Origin: Streptomyces sp. NBC_00078
GTDB taxonomy: Bacteria > Actinomycetota > Actinomycetes > Streptomycetales > Streptomycetaceae
DNA: 64,000 nt
Reading direction: 5' to 3'
Assembly: GCF_026343335.1 (NCBI RefSeq)
Contig: NZ_JAPELX010000001.1
Coordinates: 1,798,001-1,862,000, forward strand
A program made the translations under genes and the position numbers. Positions 1 through 8,402 of this stretch are shown in pieces. The notes under the pieces were generated by a model, which saw only the letters and a list, made by a program, of their open reading frames with translations, had not been told where the DNA came from and did no database searches. How positions within the stretch are numbered: the stretch's first letter is position 1; every line of letters begins with the position of its first letter.

Positions 1-231
1 TTCAAGTTCCTGTACGACGACGGCGCCGGCCGGACCTGGTGGTCGGCGGTGTACGAGGTCCGCTGCGATCTGCCGGTCGACCCGCAGGCCGAGGAGGTGG
101 CCTGGCACGCGTTCCTGCCGGAGGCGGAGGTGGAGCGGCGTCTGGCGGAGTGGGAGTGGGTGCCGGACGGGCTGGCGGCGTACGAGCGCCTGAAGGCCTA
201 CCGAGGCGCATCCGGCCCGTCCGGCGTCTGA
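1..231 (+). CDS. NUDIX hydrolase, C-terminal fragment
   Basis: The reading frame is open from the first base and ends at TGA 229-231, so only about 76 C-terminal residues are present. The pattern VDPQAEEVAWHAFL followed by WEWVPDGLAAYERL is the C-terminal part seen in NUDIX hydrolases of the isopentenyl-diphosphate-isomerase/YfcD type. The catalytic Nudix box (GX5EX7REUXEEXGU) would lie upstream of the window, so substrate and activity cannot be judged here. Confidence 0.7.
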   Translation, partial: FKFLYDDGAGRTWWSAVYEVRCDLPVDPQAEEVAWHAFLPEAEVERRLAEWEWVPDGLAAYERLKAYRGASGPSGV

Positions 232-267
232 GGCCGAGGCCCATTCCGGGCCGATAAAGTTCTGAAC

Positions 268-660
268 GTGATCGACCTTGCACGAAACATCCGGCTCTGG
301 TTCGCCCCCGAACAGGTCCGGCAGGACGGCCGCACTCCCGATTACCGCTTCTCGCTGGCGAACGAGCGCACCTTCCTGGCCTGGCTGCGCACCGCGCTCG
401 CCCTGATCGGCGGCGGCTTCGCGGTGGACCAGTTCCTGCCGGACCTGCGCTGGGCCTGGCGCGTCGGACTCGCGCTCGCGCTGCTCGGAGCGGGCGCGCT
501 GTGCTCCCTGCGTGCCGTCAATCACTGGATGCGCTGCGAGCGTGCCATGCGCCGCGGCGAGGATCTGCCGGTCTCACGGTTCCCGGCGGTGCTGAGTGTG
601 GTCGTCGCCGTGGTGGCCGTGGCGATGGTCTTCGTCGTGCTCGTCGGGTGGGAGGGATGA
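268..660 (+). CDS. DUF202 family membrane protein (YidH-like)
   Basis: 130 residues from a GTG start. Residues 31-50 hold the DUF202 signature (ANERTFLAWLRTALALIGGG), followed by hydrophobic segments at about 39-57, 67-84 and 107-127, giving a small three-helix inner-membrane protein. The family has no established biochemical role. The stop codon overlaps the ATG of the next gene (ATGA), and the next gene is a second DUF202 protein. Paired DUF202 genes are common in actinobacteria, so the two may form one complex; that is inference. Confidence 0.85.
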   Translation: MIDLARNIRLWFAPEQVRQDGRTPDYRFSLANERTFLAWLRTALALIGGGFAVDQFLPDLRWAWRVGLALALLGAGALCSLRAVNHWMRCERAMRRGEDLPVSRFPAVLSVVVAVVAVAMVFVVLVGWEG

Positions 661-980
661 CCGCCGACGCGGAGCCCGGGCGCGACCCCGGGCTGCAGCC
701 GGAGCGGACCCGGCTGGCCTGGCGGCGTACGACACTGGCGAGCACCGTGGCGGCCGTTCTCGCCATGAGGACCGCCCTGCACGGCGATGCCTCCCCGCTC
801 TCCGTCGTGGCCTGCGCCCTGTGCTGCGTCCTGTGGCTGGGCTTCCTCCTGATCGCCCACCGCCGCATCCGCACCCTGTCCTCGTCCGACAGCCCCCACG
901 CCCTCACCCCCCGCCACGCCACCACAGCGGTCCTGTGCACGATCGCCGTCGCAGCATGCGGAGCGACCCTCATCCTCTGA
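657..980 (+). CDS. DUF202 family membrane protein, second of pair
   Basis: 107 residues. The ATG overlaps the upstream stop by four bases, so translation is probably coupled. Residues about 12-30 (QPERTRLAWRRTTLASTVAA) are the DUF202 core. Two further hydrophobic stretches follow, and the protein ends in a hydrophobic segment (AACGATLIL) right at the stop. The last 75 bases of this gene are repeated, in degenerate form, twice downstream, so the gene end is part of a local duplication. Confidence 0.8.
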   Translation: MTADAEPGRDPGLQPERTRLAWRRTTLASTVAAVLAMRTALHGDASPLSVVACALCCVLWLGFLLIAHRRIRTLSSSDSPHALTPRHATTAVLCTIAVAACGATLIL

Positions 981-1340
981 CCGGCAAGACCGCACCGCAC
1001 GGCACCGCACCGCGATTCCCACGGTCGGCACCGCGACCCGCACCCCGTGTGCGCACCACGATTCCCACGGCCGGCACCGCGGCCCGCACCCCGTGCTGCA
1101 TCCCTCGCTGGGCTCCCCGCCACGCCACCACAGCCGCCCTGCGCACGATCGCCGCCGCAGCGCGCGGAGCAACCCTCATCCTCTGACCGGCAAGACCACA
1201 CCCCACCGCACCGCACCGCACCGGCGATCCCCACGGCCGACGCCGCGACCCGCACCCCGTGCTGCACCCCTCGCTGGGCTCCCCGCCACGCCACCACAGC
1301 CGCCCTGCGCACGATCGCCGCCGCAGCGCGCGGAGCGGGC
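903..1340. repeat. Three degenerate direct copies of the DUF202 gene end
   Basis: The end of the DUF202 gene (core from 912, CGCCACGCCACCACAGC...) recurs from 1118 and from 1284, spaced 206 and 166 bases. Copies 1 and 2 both carry the gene's ATCCTCTGACCGGCAAGACC terminus. Copies 2 and 3 also share the preceding GCACCCCGTGCTGCA stretch. Between them lie simple GCACCGCACC-type runs. This fills the 368-base gap between the DUF202 gene and the convergent oxidoreductase; I see no other gene there. Confidence 0.85.
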
Positions 1341-1348
1341 CTCGTCGT

Positions 1349-2296
1349 CTATCCGGCCGGCTCCACCTCCCAGTCCACCGTCACGACGATCTTCCCCCGC
1401 GTCCGCCCCTCCTGGCTGCGGCGGTGTGCGTCCGCAGCCCGCTCCAGCGGGAACGTCTCCGAGACGTGCACAGACACGACGCCCTGTTCCACCAGTTCGG
1501 TCAGCCGCAGCAGGTCCTCGGCGTCCGGGCGCACCCAGCAGTACCGGCCGCCGTAGCCGATGACGTCGCCGTCGGCGATGGACGCCAGACGGCCCTGGGG
1601 GACCAGCAGGTCGGCCGAGGTCTTCAGGGCCTCGCCGCCGACGGTGTCGAACACGGCGTCCACTCCCTCGGGCGCCAGCGCGCGCATCCGCTCGGCCAGC
1701 CTCTCGCCGTACTCCACGGGCTCGCAGCCCAGCCCCCGGAGGAAGTCGTGGTTGCCCTCGCTCGCCGTGCCGATCACCCGGGCGCCCAGGTGCCGGGCCA
1801 GCTGGACGGCGACGGAGCCGACCCCGCCCGCGGCCGCGTGCACCAGGACCGTGTCACCGGGCCCCACCTGGAGCACCTTCACCAGCACCTGGTAGGCGGT
1901 GAGCCCCGCCAGCGGCAGCCCGGCCGCCTCCTCCCAGGTGAGGTTGCGCGGCTTGCGGGCGAGGGTGCGCACGGGGGCGGCGACGTACTCGGCGAAGGTG
2001 CCGCGGGAGAGAAAGTCCTCGCGCACGTAGCCGATGACCTCGTCCCCGGCGGTGAACTCCGTGACGGAGACGCCCGGTTGCACCACCACGCCGGAGACGT
2101 CCCAGCCGGGCACCACGGGGAAGACAGGGTCGATCATTCCGTCGAGGTAGCCCTCGCGGCACTTCCAGTCGACGGGATTGACGGCGGCCGCGCGGACCTT
2201 GACCAGCACGGCGTCGGGGCCGATCTTCGGATCGCGCACCTCGCCGTACTCGAGCACGTCCGGTCCGCCGTACCGGCTGTAGCTGATGCCTTTCAT
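1349..2296 (-). CDS. NADP-dependent quinone oxidoreductase-like (zinc-less MDR family)
   Basis: 315 residues starting MKGISYSRYGGPDVLEYGEV, the usual N-terminus of quinone-oxidoreductase-type medium-chain dehydrogenases. The nucleotide-binding motif AAAGGVGSVAVQLARHLGA sits near residue 145. The zinc-ligand cysteine/histidine pattern of alcohol dehydrogenases is absent. It probably reduces quinones or other activated alkenes with NADPH in the cytoplasm; the substrate is unknown. The frame is open to 2443, but ATG 2296 is preceded by GGGAGGGT and matches family starts. Confidence 0.85.
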   Translation of the reverse strand: MKGISYSRYGGPDVLEYGEVRDPKIGPDAVLVKVRAAAVNPVDWKCREGYLDGMIDPVFPVVPGWDVSGVVVQPGVSVTEFTAGDEVIGYVREDFLSRGTFAEYVAAPVRTLARKPRNLTWEEAAGLPLAGLTAYQVLVKVLQVGPGDTVLVHAAAGGVGSVAVQLARHLGARVIGTASEGNHDFLRGLGCEPVEYGERLAERMRALAPEGVDAVFDTVGGEALKTSADLLVPQGRLASIADGDVIGYGGRYCWVRPDAEDLLRLTELVEQGVVSVHVSETFPLERAADAHRRSQEGRTRGKIVVTVDWEVEPAG

Positions 2297-2408
2297 GACA
2301 CCGACCCTCCCGGGCGCCCGGGCGCCACGCAACCCGAATGCCCCGATATGTACCGATCGCATGGCAGCCTGTCCGTCGTCACCACCCGTACCCCCGAAGG
2401 TGAGCCCC

Positions 2409-2705
2409 ATGACCACCCTCCACATGGAACACGCCTCCCACACCCACGCGCACGGCCCGGACTGCGGCCACGCGCGCGTGCCGCACGGAGACCACGTCGA
2501 CTACGCGCACGACGGGCATCTGCACCGCGAGCACGGCGACCACTGGGACGAGTGCGAGCCCGCCGGACACGCCCCGCACGACGCCCACGACCACCGGCAC
2601 GGCGAGGGCTGCGGGCACGAGAGCGTCCCGCACGGAGACCACGTGGACTATCTGCACGACGGCCACCGGCACGCCCCGCACGACGGCCACTGGGACGACC
2701 ACTGA
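2409..2705 (+). CDS. Histidine-rich duplicated metal-binding protein
   Basis: 98 residues, of which 27 are histidine and 3 are cysteine. Residues 19-47 and 68-96 are two copies of one unit: CGH, then VPHGDHVDY, HDGH and HWD. Both start at the cysteine. No signal peptide or membrane segment is visible, so it is probably cytoplasmic. The composition strongly suggests binding of zinc, nickel or copper, for storage or buffering, but no family function is established. It stands alone between two differently oriented units and is followed by a strong terminator. Confidence 0.75.
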   Translation: MTTLHMEHASHTHAHGPDCGHARVPHGDHVDYAHDGHLHREHGDHWDECEPAGHAPHDAHDHRHGEGCGHESVPHGDHVDYLHDGHRHAPHDGHWDDH

Positions 2706-2723
2706 ATCCGGGCCGGGCCGACT

Positions 2724-2761
2724 CCGACAGCTCCCCGCGGTACTGCGCGGGGAGCTGTCGG
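2724..2761 (+). terminator. Strong stem-loop terminator
   Basis: CCGACAGCTCCCCGCG at 2724-2739 pairs perfectly with its reverse complement at 2746-2761 around a 6-base loop, giving a 16-bp stem. It lies 18 bases after the stop of the histidine-rich gene. There is no U-tract, as is usual for Streptomyces. Confidence 0.85.
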
Positions 2762-2804
2762 CCTATCGTGGCTCAGATCACGTTCGCCTCGCACACTGGA
2801 CGAC

Positions 2805-2822
2805 ATACCGACCGGTCGGCAT
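2805..2822. promoter_or_regulatory. TetR-type operator, site A
   Basis: ATACCGACCGGTCGGCAT is an 18-bp near-perfect palindrome 40 bases before the ATG of the phosphotransferase gene. Related sites lie before the SDR gene (8288-8305) and the MHS transporter (26733-26750). The likely binder is the TetR protein encoded at 5190-5783; this is inference from position. Confidence 0.65.
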
Positions 2823-2861
2823 CATAGTCGGGAACCGTTTACGCGCCCGTTAGGAGCACCG

Positions 2862-3884
2862 ATGAGCCCCGACCACCCGCCAGGTCTCGATCTCGACCGG
2901 CTGCGCGGCCTGCTCGACCAGGAGCGGCCCGGCCTGGTGCACGGCCCCCTGACCGGCCGGCTGATCGAGGGCGGACGGTCGAACCTCACGTACGCGGTCT
3001 CCGACGGCACCTCGAAGTGGGTCGTACGACGGCCGCCGCTCGGCCATGTGCTGGCCACCGCGCACGACATGAAGCGCGAGCACCGCGTGATCAGCGCCCT
3101 GCACCCGACGGACGTCCCGGTGCCGCGCCCGGTGCTGCTGTGCGAGGACGAGGAGGTCTTCGGGGCTCCTCTCTACGTCATGGAGTTCGTGGAGGGCACG
3201 CCGTACCGCACGGCCGACCAGCTCGCCCCGCTCGGCCCCGAGCGCACCCGGGGCGCCGTTCTGTCCCTGGTGGACACCCTGGTCGAGCTGCACGCGGTGG
3301 ACCCCGCCGCGGTGGGCCTCGCCGACTTCGGCCGACCCGAGGGCTTTTTGGACCGGCAACTGCGGCGCTGGGGCAAGCAGTTGGACGCCTCCCGCAACCG
3401 TGAGCTGGCCGGCATCGACGAGCTGCACGCGGCGCTCGGCCGGCAGCTCCCCCCGTCGCCCGCGCCGACCGTGATCCACGGCGACTACCGGCTCGACAAC
3501 GTCCTCATCGGCGAGGACGACAGCATCAAGGCGGTCCTCGACTGGGAGATGTCGACGCTCGGCGACCCACTCACCGACCTCGGGCTGCTGGTGATGTACA
3601 GCATGCCGCTGGGCATGCCGGACTCCCCCGTCTCCACCACGGCCGAGGCGCCCGGGCACCCGGAGCCGGCCGAGCTGATCGAGCGGTACGCCGCGCGCTC
3701 GGGGCGCGACGTCTCCTCGGTCTCCTGGTACACGGCGTTCGCCTGGTTCAAGCTCGCCGTGATCCTGGAGGGCATCCACTACCGCTACACGCTGGGCCAG
3801 ACGGTCGGCCAGGGCTTCGACCGCATCGGCGACCTGGTGCCTGTCTTCATCGGGCACGGCCTGACCACTCTTCAGGAAGGCTGA
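2862..3884 (+). CDS. Phosphotransferase family protein, ACAD10/11 kinase-like
   Basis: 340 residues with an aminoglycoside-phosphotransferase fold. The Brenner-type catalytic motif HGDYRLDN is at 206-213, with catalytic Asp208, and the metal-binding DWE begins at Asp227. Proteins of this type sit next to, or are fused to, acyl-CoA dehydrogenases related to human ACAD10/ACAD11, where 4-hydroxyacyl-CoAs are phosphorylated before further breakdown. Here the partner dehydrogenase starts 6 bases downstream, which supports that role. The ATG has AGGAG five to ten bases upstream. Confidence 0.85.
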   Translation: MSPDHPPGLDLDRLRGLLDQERPGLVHGPLTGRLIEGGRSNLTYAVSDGTSKWVVRRPPLGHVLATAHDMKREHRVISALHPTDVPVPRPVLLCEDEEVFGAPLYVMEFVEGTPYRTADQLAPLGPERTRGAVLSLVDTLVELHAVDPAAVGLADFGRPEGFLDRQLRRWGKQLDASRNRELAGIDELHAALGRQLPPSPAPTVIHGDYRLDNVLIGEDDSIKAVLDWEMSTLGDPLTDLGLLVMYSMPLGMPDSPVSTTAEAPGHPEPAELIERYAARSGRDVSSVSWYTAFAWFKLAVILEGIHYRYTLGQTVGQGFDRIGDLVPVFIGHGLTTLQEG

Positions 3885-3890
3885 TCGGTC

Positions 3891-5105
3891 ATGGACTTCG
3901 CGTTCGACGCACGCACCGAGGAACTCCGCGCCACACTCCTCGCCTTCATGGACGAGTACGTCTACCCGGCCGAGGCGGTCGCGGAGGAGCAGCGGGCGGC
4001 GCTGGCCTCCCCGTGGGACACCCCGGCCGTGGTGGGGGAGCTGAAGGCCGAGGCGCGCAGGCAGGGCCTGTGGAACCTCTTCCTCCCGGACGCCGAGCAC
4101 GGCGCCGGACTGACCAACCTCCAGTACGCGCCGCTCGCCGAGATCACCGGCCGCAGCCCGCAGCTGGCGCCCACCGCCACGAACTGCGCGGCGCCCGACA
4201 CCGGAAACATGGAGGTGCTCGCGCAGTTCGGCGACGAGCAGCAGAAGAAGCAGTGGCTGGAGCCGCTGCTCGCCGGTGAGATCCGCTCGGCGTTCGCGAT
4301 GACCGAGCCCGAGGTGGCCTCCTCGGACGCCACCAACATCACCACGCACATCGAGCGGCACGGCGACGAGTACGTCATCACCGGCCGCAAGTGGTACATC
4401 TCCGGGGCGATGAACCCGGACTGCAAGATCTTCATCGTGATGGGCAAGACGGACCCGGACGGGGCGGACATCCGCCGCCAGCAGTCCATGATCCTGGTCT
4501 CGCGGGACACCCCGGGAGTCATCGTGAAGCGCGCGATGCAGGTGTTCGGCTACGAGGACCATTCCCACGGCGGCCACGCCGAGGTGATCTTCGACCACGC
4601 GCGCGTACCGGTGACCAATCTGATCGGCGAGGAGGGCGGCGGCTTCGCGATCGCCCAGGCCCGGCTCGGTCCGGGCCGTATCCACCACTGCATGCGGCTG
4701 ATCGGCATGGCGGAGCGGGCGATCGAGCTGATGTGCCGCCGGGCCGTCTCCCGTACGGCCTTCGGCAAGCCGCTGGCCCAGCAGGGCGTCGTCCAGAACT
4801 GGATCGCGGACGCGCGCGTGGCCGTCGAGCAGCTGCGCCTGCTGGTGCTGAAGACGGCCTGGATGATGGACACCGTGGGCAACAAGGGCGCCCACGCCGA
4901 GATCCAGGCCATCAAGATCGCCACGCCCCGCACGGTCGTCGACATCCTCGACCGCGCGATCCAGCTCCACGGCGCGGGCGGCGTCAGCCAGGACTTCCCG
5001 CTGGCCGAGCTGTACGCGAGCGCCCGCACCCTGATGCTCGCCGACGGCCCGGACGAGGTCCACCAGCGGTCGCTGGCGCGGCGGGAGCTGAAGCAGTACA
5101 TGTGA
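3891..5105 (+). CDS. Acyl-CoA dehydrogenase (ACAD11-like)
   Basis: 404 residues with the full acyl-CoA dehydrogenase layout: helical N-terminus, middle beta domain (FAMTEPEVASSDATNI, KWYISGAMNP) and C-terminal helices (RTAFGKPLAQQGVVQNW; QLHGAGGVSQDFPLAELY). It should be an FAD enzyme oxidising acyl-CoA. The middle-domain wording resembles ACAD11. It follows the phosphotransferase gene by 6 bases, so the two are an operon under site A and closed by a 16-bp terminator hairpin. Confidence 0.9.
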   Translation: MDFAFDARTEELRATLLAFMDEYVYPAEAVAEEQRAALASPWDTPAVVGELKAEARRQGLWNLFLPDAEHGAGLTNLQYAPLAEITGRSPQLAPTATNCAAPDTGNMEVLAQFGDEQQKKQWLEPLLAGEIRSAFAMTEPEVASSDATNITTHIERHGDEYVITGRKWYISGAMNPDCKIFIVMGKTDPDGADIRRQQSMILVSRDTPGVIVKRAMQVFGYEDHSHGGHAEVIFDHARVPVTNLIGEEGGGFAIAQARLGPGRIHHCMRLIGMAERAIELMCRRAVSRTAFGKPLAQQGVVQNWIADARVAVEQLRLLVLKTAWMMDTVGNKGAHAEIQAIKIATPRTVVDILDRAIQLHGAGGVSQDFPLAELYASARTLMLADGPDEVHQRSLARRELKQYM

Positions 5106-5121
5106 GCCCCATGGCCCATGT

Positions 5122-5156
5122 GTAAGGGGCGGCTGCCCTTGGCAGCCGCCCCTTAC
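5122..5156. terminator. Terminator between convergent operons
   Basis: GTAAGGGGCGGCTGCC (5122-5137) pairs perfectly with 5141-5156 around a 3-base loop. The hairpin lies between the stop of the acyl-CoA dehydrogenase gene and the stop of the convergent tetR gene, so it may serve both directions. Confidence 0.85.
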
Positions 5157-5189
5157 CTGTGCCCGTATGGACCTGTGCCCGTACCGCGG

Positions 5190-5783
5190 TTACGGCCGCA
5201 GCGCCCGCAGCAGCAGGTCCGCCAGGTGGTCGGCGACCTCCTGCGGGCTGAGCGGGCCGTCGGGCCGGTACCAGGTGGACAGGTGGTGGACCGAACCGAA
5301 GTGGTAGTCGACCACCAGGTCGGCCGGAGTCGCCTTGGAGAAGACGCCCGCCTGCTGGCCCTCCTCCACCAGCGCGCGGAAGCGCTCGTGGTAGCGACGG
5401 CGCTCGGCCCGCACCTGCTTGTTCTTCTCCGGGCTCAGATGGTGCATGGAGCGGAAGAAGATGTTCGCGTCGTCGAGGTTGTCGATCGTCGTGACCACGA
5501 CGTCGGCCGCCGCGCCCCGCAGCCGCTTCTCGATCGGCTCGTCGGCGTCCGCGAAGGCGTCGAGGCGTTCCTGCTGGACGCGCAGCACGCGCGCGTACAC
5601 CTCGTGCAGGAGGTCGTCCTTGGAGCCGAAGTAGTGGTACAGCGCCCCCTTGGTGACGCCGGCCGCCTCGACGATCTCCTGCACCGAGGTGCGGTCGTAG
5701 CCCTGCTCGGCGAAGAGCCGGGTGGCGGCGGCCAGCAGCCGCTGAGGGACGGGAGTACCGTCACCGTCCGTCGTCCTGGGCAC
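5190..5783 (-). CDS. TetR family regulator of the acyl-CoA genes
   Basis: About 197 residues from GTG 5783; the frame runs open to 5873, but that region overlaps the end of the ligase gene. The N-terminal helix-turn-helix reads TSVQEIVEAAGVTKGALYHYFGSKDDLL, typical TetR. It is the last gene of the SDR-ligase-tetR operon, separated from the ligase stop by 37 bases. The matching palindromes before both convergent operons make it the best candidate repressor for them. An acyl-CoA ligand is likely from context but is not shown by the sequence. Confidence 0.85.
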   Translation of the reverse strand: MPRTTDGDGTPVPQRLLAAATRLFAEQGYDRTSVQEIVEAAGVTKGALYHYFGSKDDLLHEVYARVLRVQQERLDAFADADEPIEKRLRGAAADVVVTTIDNLDDANIFFRSMHHLSPEKNKQVRAERRRYHERFRALVEEGQQAGVFSKATPADLVVDYHFGSVHHLSTWYRPDGPLSPQEVADHLADLLLRALRP

Positions 5784-5820
5784 TGTGCCGCCACCTGCCT
5801 TCCAAGGTCTCGGTCTGCTT

Positions 5821-7488
5821 CTAGTCACTGTCCCGCGGTCGGGAACGAAGCTCCCGACGGAGGATCTTCCCACTCGCCGTCTTCGGCAAGTCGGGCAGGA
5901 TCTCGACCTGCCGCGGGTACTTGTAGGCGGCCAGTCTCTCCTTGCAGTACGTCGCGAGTTCAGCCGGGTCCGTGTCGGCGCCCGGACGGAGGCTGATGTA
6001 CGCCTTGACGGTCTCCCCGCGGTACCCGTCGGGCACCCCGACGACGGCCGCCTCGCGGACCGCGGGATGCGTGTACAGCACGTCCTCGACCTCGCGCGGC
6101 CACACCTTGAAGCCGGACGCGTTGATCATGTCCTTCTTGCGGTCGACGACGTACAGCCACCCCTGAGGGTCCATGAAGCCGATGTCGCCGGTGCGCAGTT
6201 CGCCGTCCGGGAAGGTCTCGGCCGTCGCGTCGGGCCGCCGCCAGTAGCCGGGCACGACCTGCGGTCCGCGGACGAGGATCTCGCCCTGCTCGCCCAGGGG
6301 GACCTCGCGGCCCTGGTCGTCGACGATCCGCACGATCGTGTCCGGGCCCGGCAGGCCCACGGCCAGGGTGCCGGAGGCCGGGTCGACGGGTGCCTCCAGG
6401 CCGGGCGGCACGGAGGCGCAGGGGGCGGTGCACTCGGTCAGTCCGTAGCCGTTGCGGATGTAGGGCCCGAAGCCGGCCCGGAACTTCTCCACCAGGGCCG
6501 GCGGCACGGGGGCGCCGCCCGAGGAGATGTTGACGAAGGAGGAGAAGTGGTCCGGGGTGGCGTCCGGGTGTGCGCCCAGCGCCATGAAGGCGGTCGACGG
6601 CCCGACCGTGTAGTGCGGCCGGTGCTCGGCGAACGCGTCGAGCACGACACCCGCCTCGAAGCGGTACGTCAGCACGAGCGTGCCCGCGCTGTTGAGACAC
6701 GCGCCGAGCTGGCAGACCATCCCGGTGATGTGGAACAGGGGCGCCATCGCGTAGTAGACCGGCGCGTCCGGCAGGGCGAGGCCCGTGCGCTGCCGTTCGG
6801 CGTTGAACATGATGTTGCCGTGCGTGTTGGTGGCGCCCTTGGGGGTGCCGCTGGTGCCCGAGGTGTAGCTGATCAGCGCGATGTCGGACGGCCCGGGGTC
6901 CCGGCCTTCCGGCGCCTTGTGCCCGGCCCGGGCCACGGCCACCAGGTCGTCGGCGTCGTCGGCCTGCGGCAGCCGCTCGAAGGCCAGCACGCGCGCGTCG
7001 TCGCGCGTCTGGAAGTCCAGCTCGCACGCGGTCAGCACGATCCGCACGGAGGAGTCGGCGGCGGCGTCGCGCAGATACGACTCCCAGGCACGGTCGGAAC
7101 AGACGAGCGCCGTCACCTCACCGTCCCGCAGGACGTGGCCCACCTCCCCCGCCTTGTACATGGGGTTGACCGGCACGACGATCGCGCCCGCCTTCCACGC
7201 GCCGAGCAGGGCGAGCACGAAGTGCGGGGAGTTCTGCAGCAGGATCGCCACCCGGTCGCCGCGCTCCAGGCCGCGGGCGGCCAGATGCCCGGCGACCGCG
7301 TCGCTCAGCTCGTCGGCCTCGCGGTAGCTCAGCCGCCCGTCGAAGTAGGTGAGGAGGGCTCGGTCCGGGGCCTCGGCGACGGACCGGCGCAGGGCGTGCA
7401 CCAGAGAGCCGGCGGGGTCGATCGGGGCCCGCTGTGCGTCGTTCAGCAGGGCCACCCAGGGCTGGGCGGCGTACGGGGAGCCGGTCAC
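5821..7488 (-). CDS. Acyl-CoA synthetase (AMP-forming), long/medium-chain type
   Basis: 555 residues of the ANL superfamily. The ATP-binding motif SYTSGTSGTPKG spans 208-219, YGLTE and ELRTGDIGFMD are the later core motifs, and PKTASGKILRR near the end supplies the catalytic lysine, about residue 541. It activates a carboxylic acid to acyl-CoA through an acyl-adenylate. The GTG start overlaps the SDR stop (GTGA), so the two are co-translated. The acid used cannot be told from sequence; neighbours suggest fatty or aromatic acid catabolism. Confidence 0.9.
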   Translation of the reverse strand: MTGSPYAAQPWVALLNDAQRAPIDPAGSLVHALRRSVAEAPDRALLTYFDGRLSYREADELSDAVAGHLAARGLERGDRVAILLQNSPHFVLALLGAWKAGAIVVPVNPMYKAGEVGHVLRDGEVTALVCSDRAWESYLRDAAADSSVRIVLTACELDFQTRDDARVLAFERLPQADDADDLVAVARAGHKAPEGRDPGPSDIALISYTSGTSGTPKGATNTHGNIMFNAERQRTGLALPDAPVYYAMAPLFHITGMVCQLGACLNSAGTLVLTYRFEAGVVLDAFAEHRPHYTVGPSTAFMALGAHPDATPDHFSSFVNISSGGAPVPPALVEKFRAGFGPYIRNGYGLTECTAPCASVPPGLEAPVDPASGTLAVGLPGPDTIVRIVDDQGREVPLGEQGEILVRGPQVVPGYWRRPDATAETFPDGELRTGDIGFMDPQGWLYVVDRKKDMINASGFKVWPREVEDVLYTHPAVREAAVVGVPDGYRGETVKAYISLRPGADTDPAELATYCKERLAAYKYPRQVEILPDLPKTASGKILRRELRSRPRDSD

Positions 7489-8252
7489 CGCACCTCCTCC
7501 CACTTCTGCTGGATGTGGTTCATGTTCGCGAGCCAGCGTTCGGGGCCGGCGGCCCTGGCCTGGTAGTACCCGGCGACCTCGGGATGCGGGAGGATCAGGA
7601 ACCGGTCCTCCTCCATCCCCTTGAACAGAGCGTCCGCGACATCCGCCGGCTCGACCGCCGTGGGCTGGAGCACCAGCTCGCCCGCGCTGCCGGTGGCGGC
7701 CAGCATGTCGGTGCGGACGCCCTGGGGACAGATGGCGTGGACCTTGAGGCCCCGGTGCCGGTACGTCAGCGACAGCCACTCGGCGAAGGCGTACGCACCG
7801 TGCTTGGTGACGCTGTAGGAGGGCGCGCCGATCATGGTGAGCAGTCCGGCGGCGGAGACGGTGGACACGAACCGGCCGCTGCCGCTCTCCAGCCAGTCGG
7901 GGAGCAGCTCGTGGGCGGCACGGACGTGCGCCATCACATTGACGTCCCAGGACGTCGCCCAGGACTTCTCGTCGAGCCCGCCGTTCCCGTCCTCGAAGGC
8001 GACACCGGCATTGGCGCAGTAGACGTCCACCGTCCCGTCCAGCGCGTCCCGGGCGTCGGCCACGATCGAGGAGGCGTCTCCGGGCAGCGCGATGCCGCCG
8101 ATCTCGTCGGCGACCGCCGCGGCCCGCCCGGCATCCAGGTCGTTGACCACGACCCGGGCCCCCTCGGCGGCGAACCGCCGGGCAAGCGCGGCCCCGATCC
8201 CACCCCCGGCTCCGGTGACGACCACTCCGGCATCCTGCACGGCTTCCACCAT
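7485..8252 (-). CDS. Short-chain dehydrogenase/reductase
   Basis: 255 residues, a classical SDR. The cofactor motif GAGGGIG is at 14-20, NAG at 81-83, catalytic Ser133 and Tyr146-x3-Lys150 (YSVTK). The Asp after the second strand (VVNDLD) points to NAD(H). It is first in an operon with an acyl-CoA ligase and tetR, so it may oxidise a hydroxyacyl intermediate or an alcohol. GAAGGAGA lies just before the ATG, and operator site B is 36 bases upstream. Confidence 0.88.
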   Translation of the reverse strand: MVEAVQDAGVVVTGAGGGIGAALARRFAAEGARVVVNDLDAGRAAAVADEIGGIALPGDASSIVADARDALDGTVDVYCANAGVAFEDGNGGLDEKSWATSWDVNVMAHVRAAHELLPDWLESGSGRFVSTVSAAGLLTMIGAPSYSVTKHGAYAFAEWLSLTYRHRGLKVHAICPQGVRTDMLAATGSAGELVLQPTAVEPADVADALFKGMEEDRFLILPHPEVAGYYQARAAGPERWLANMNHIQQKWEEVR

Positions 8253-8287
8253 CGGTCTCCTTCGGACTGCGGCTCTGCTGCCAGCCC

Positions 8288-8305
8288 AGACTAACCGGTC
8301 GGTAT
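8288..8305. promoter_or_regulatory. TetR-type operator, site B
   Basis: AGACTAACCGGTCGGTAT matches the reverse complement of site A at 14 of 18 positions, including the whole 11-base CCGGTCGGTAT half. It sits in the promoter region of the SDR-ligase-tetR operon, where autoregulation would be expected. Confidence 0.6.
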
Positions 8306-8402
8306 GTGCCAGGAAAGGGGTGACTGCTCCCCCTCGGGGCCCGGGGAACCGCAGACAGCGGGAAGCTTCCGTACAACCCGCGGGCGGAATACGTTGCCCC
8401 TC

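Noticed and set aside
2286..2408. N-terminal extension of the histidine-rich protein
   Set aside because: It would overlap the divergent oxidoreductase start, and the residues are Pro/Arg-rich and unlike the repeat module; ATG 2409 begins the metal-binding part.
2862..3884. Aminoglycoside resistance kinase
   Set aside because: The HGDYRLDN kinase motif is shared, but length, wording and coupling to an acyl-CoA dehydrogenase fit the ACAD10/11-associated phosphotransferases better.
2850..5063. 737-codon minus-strand frame
   Set aside because: Antisense to the phosphotransferase and acyl-CoA dehydrogenase genes, with repetitive Gly/Val/Asp/Arg composition.
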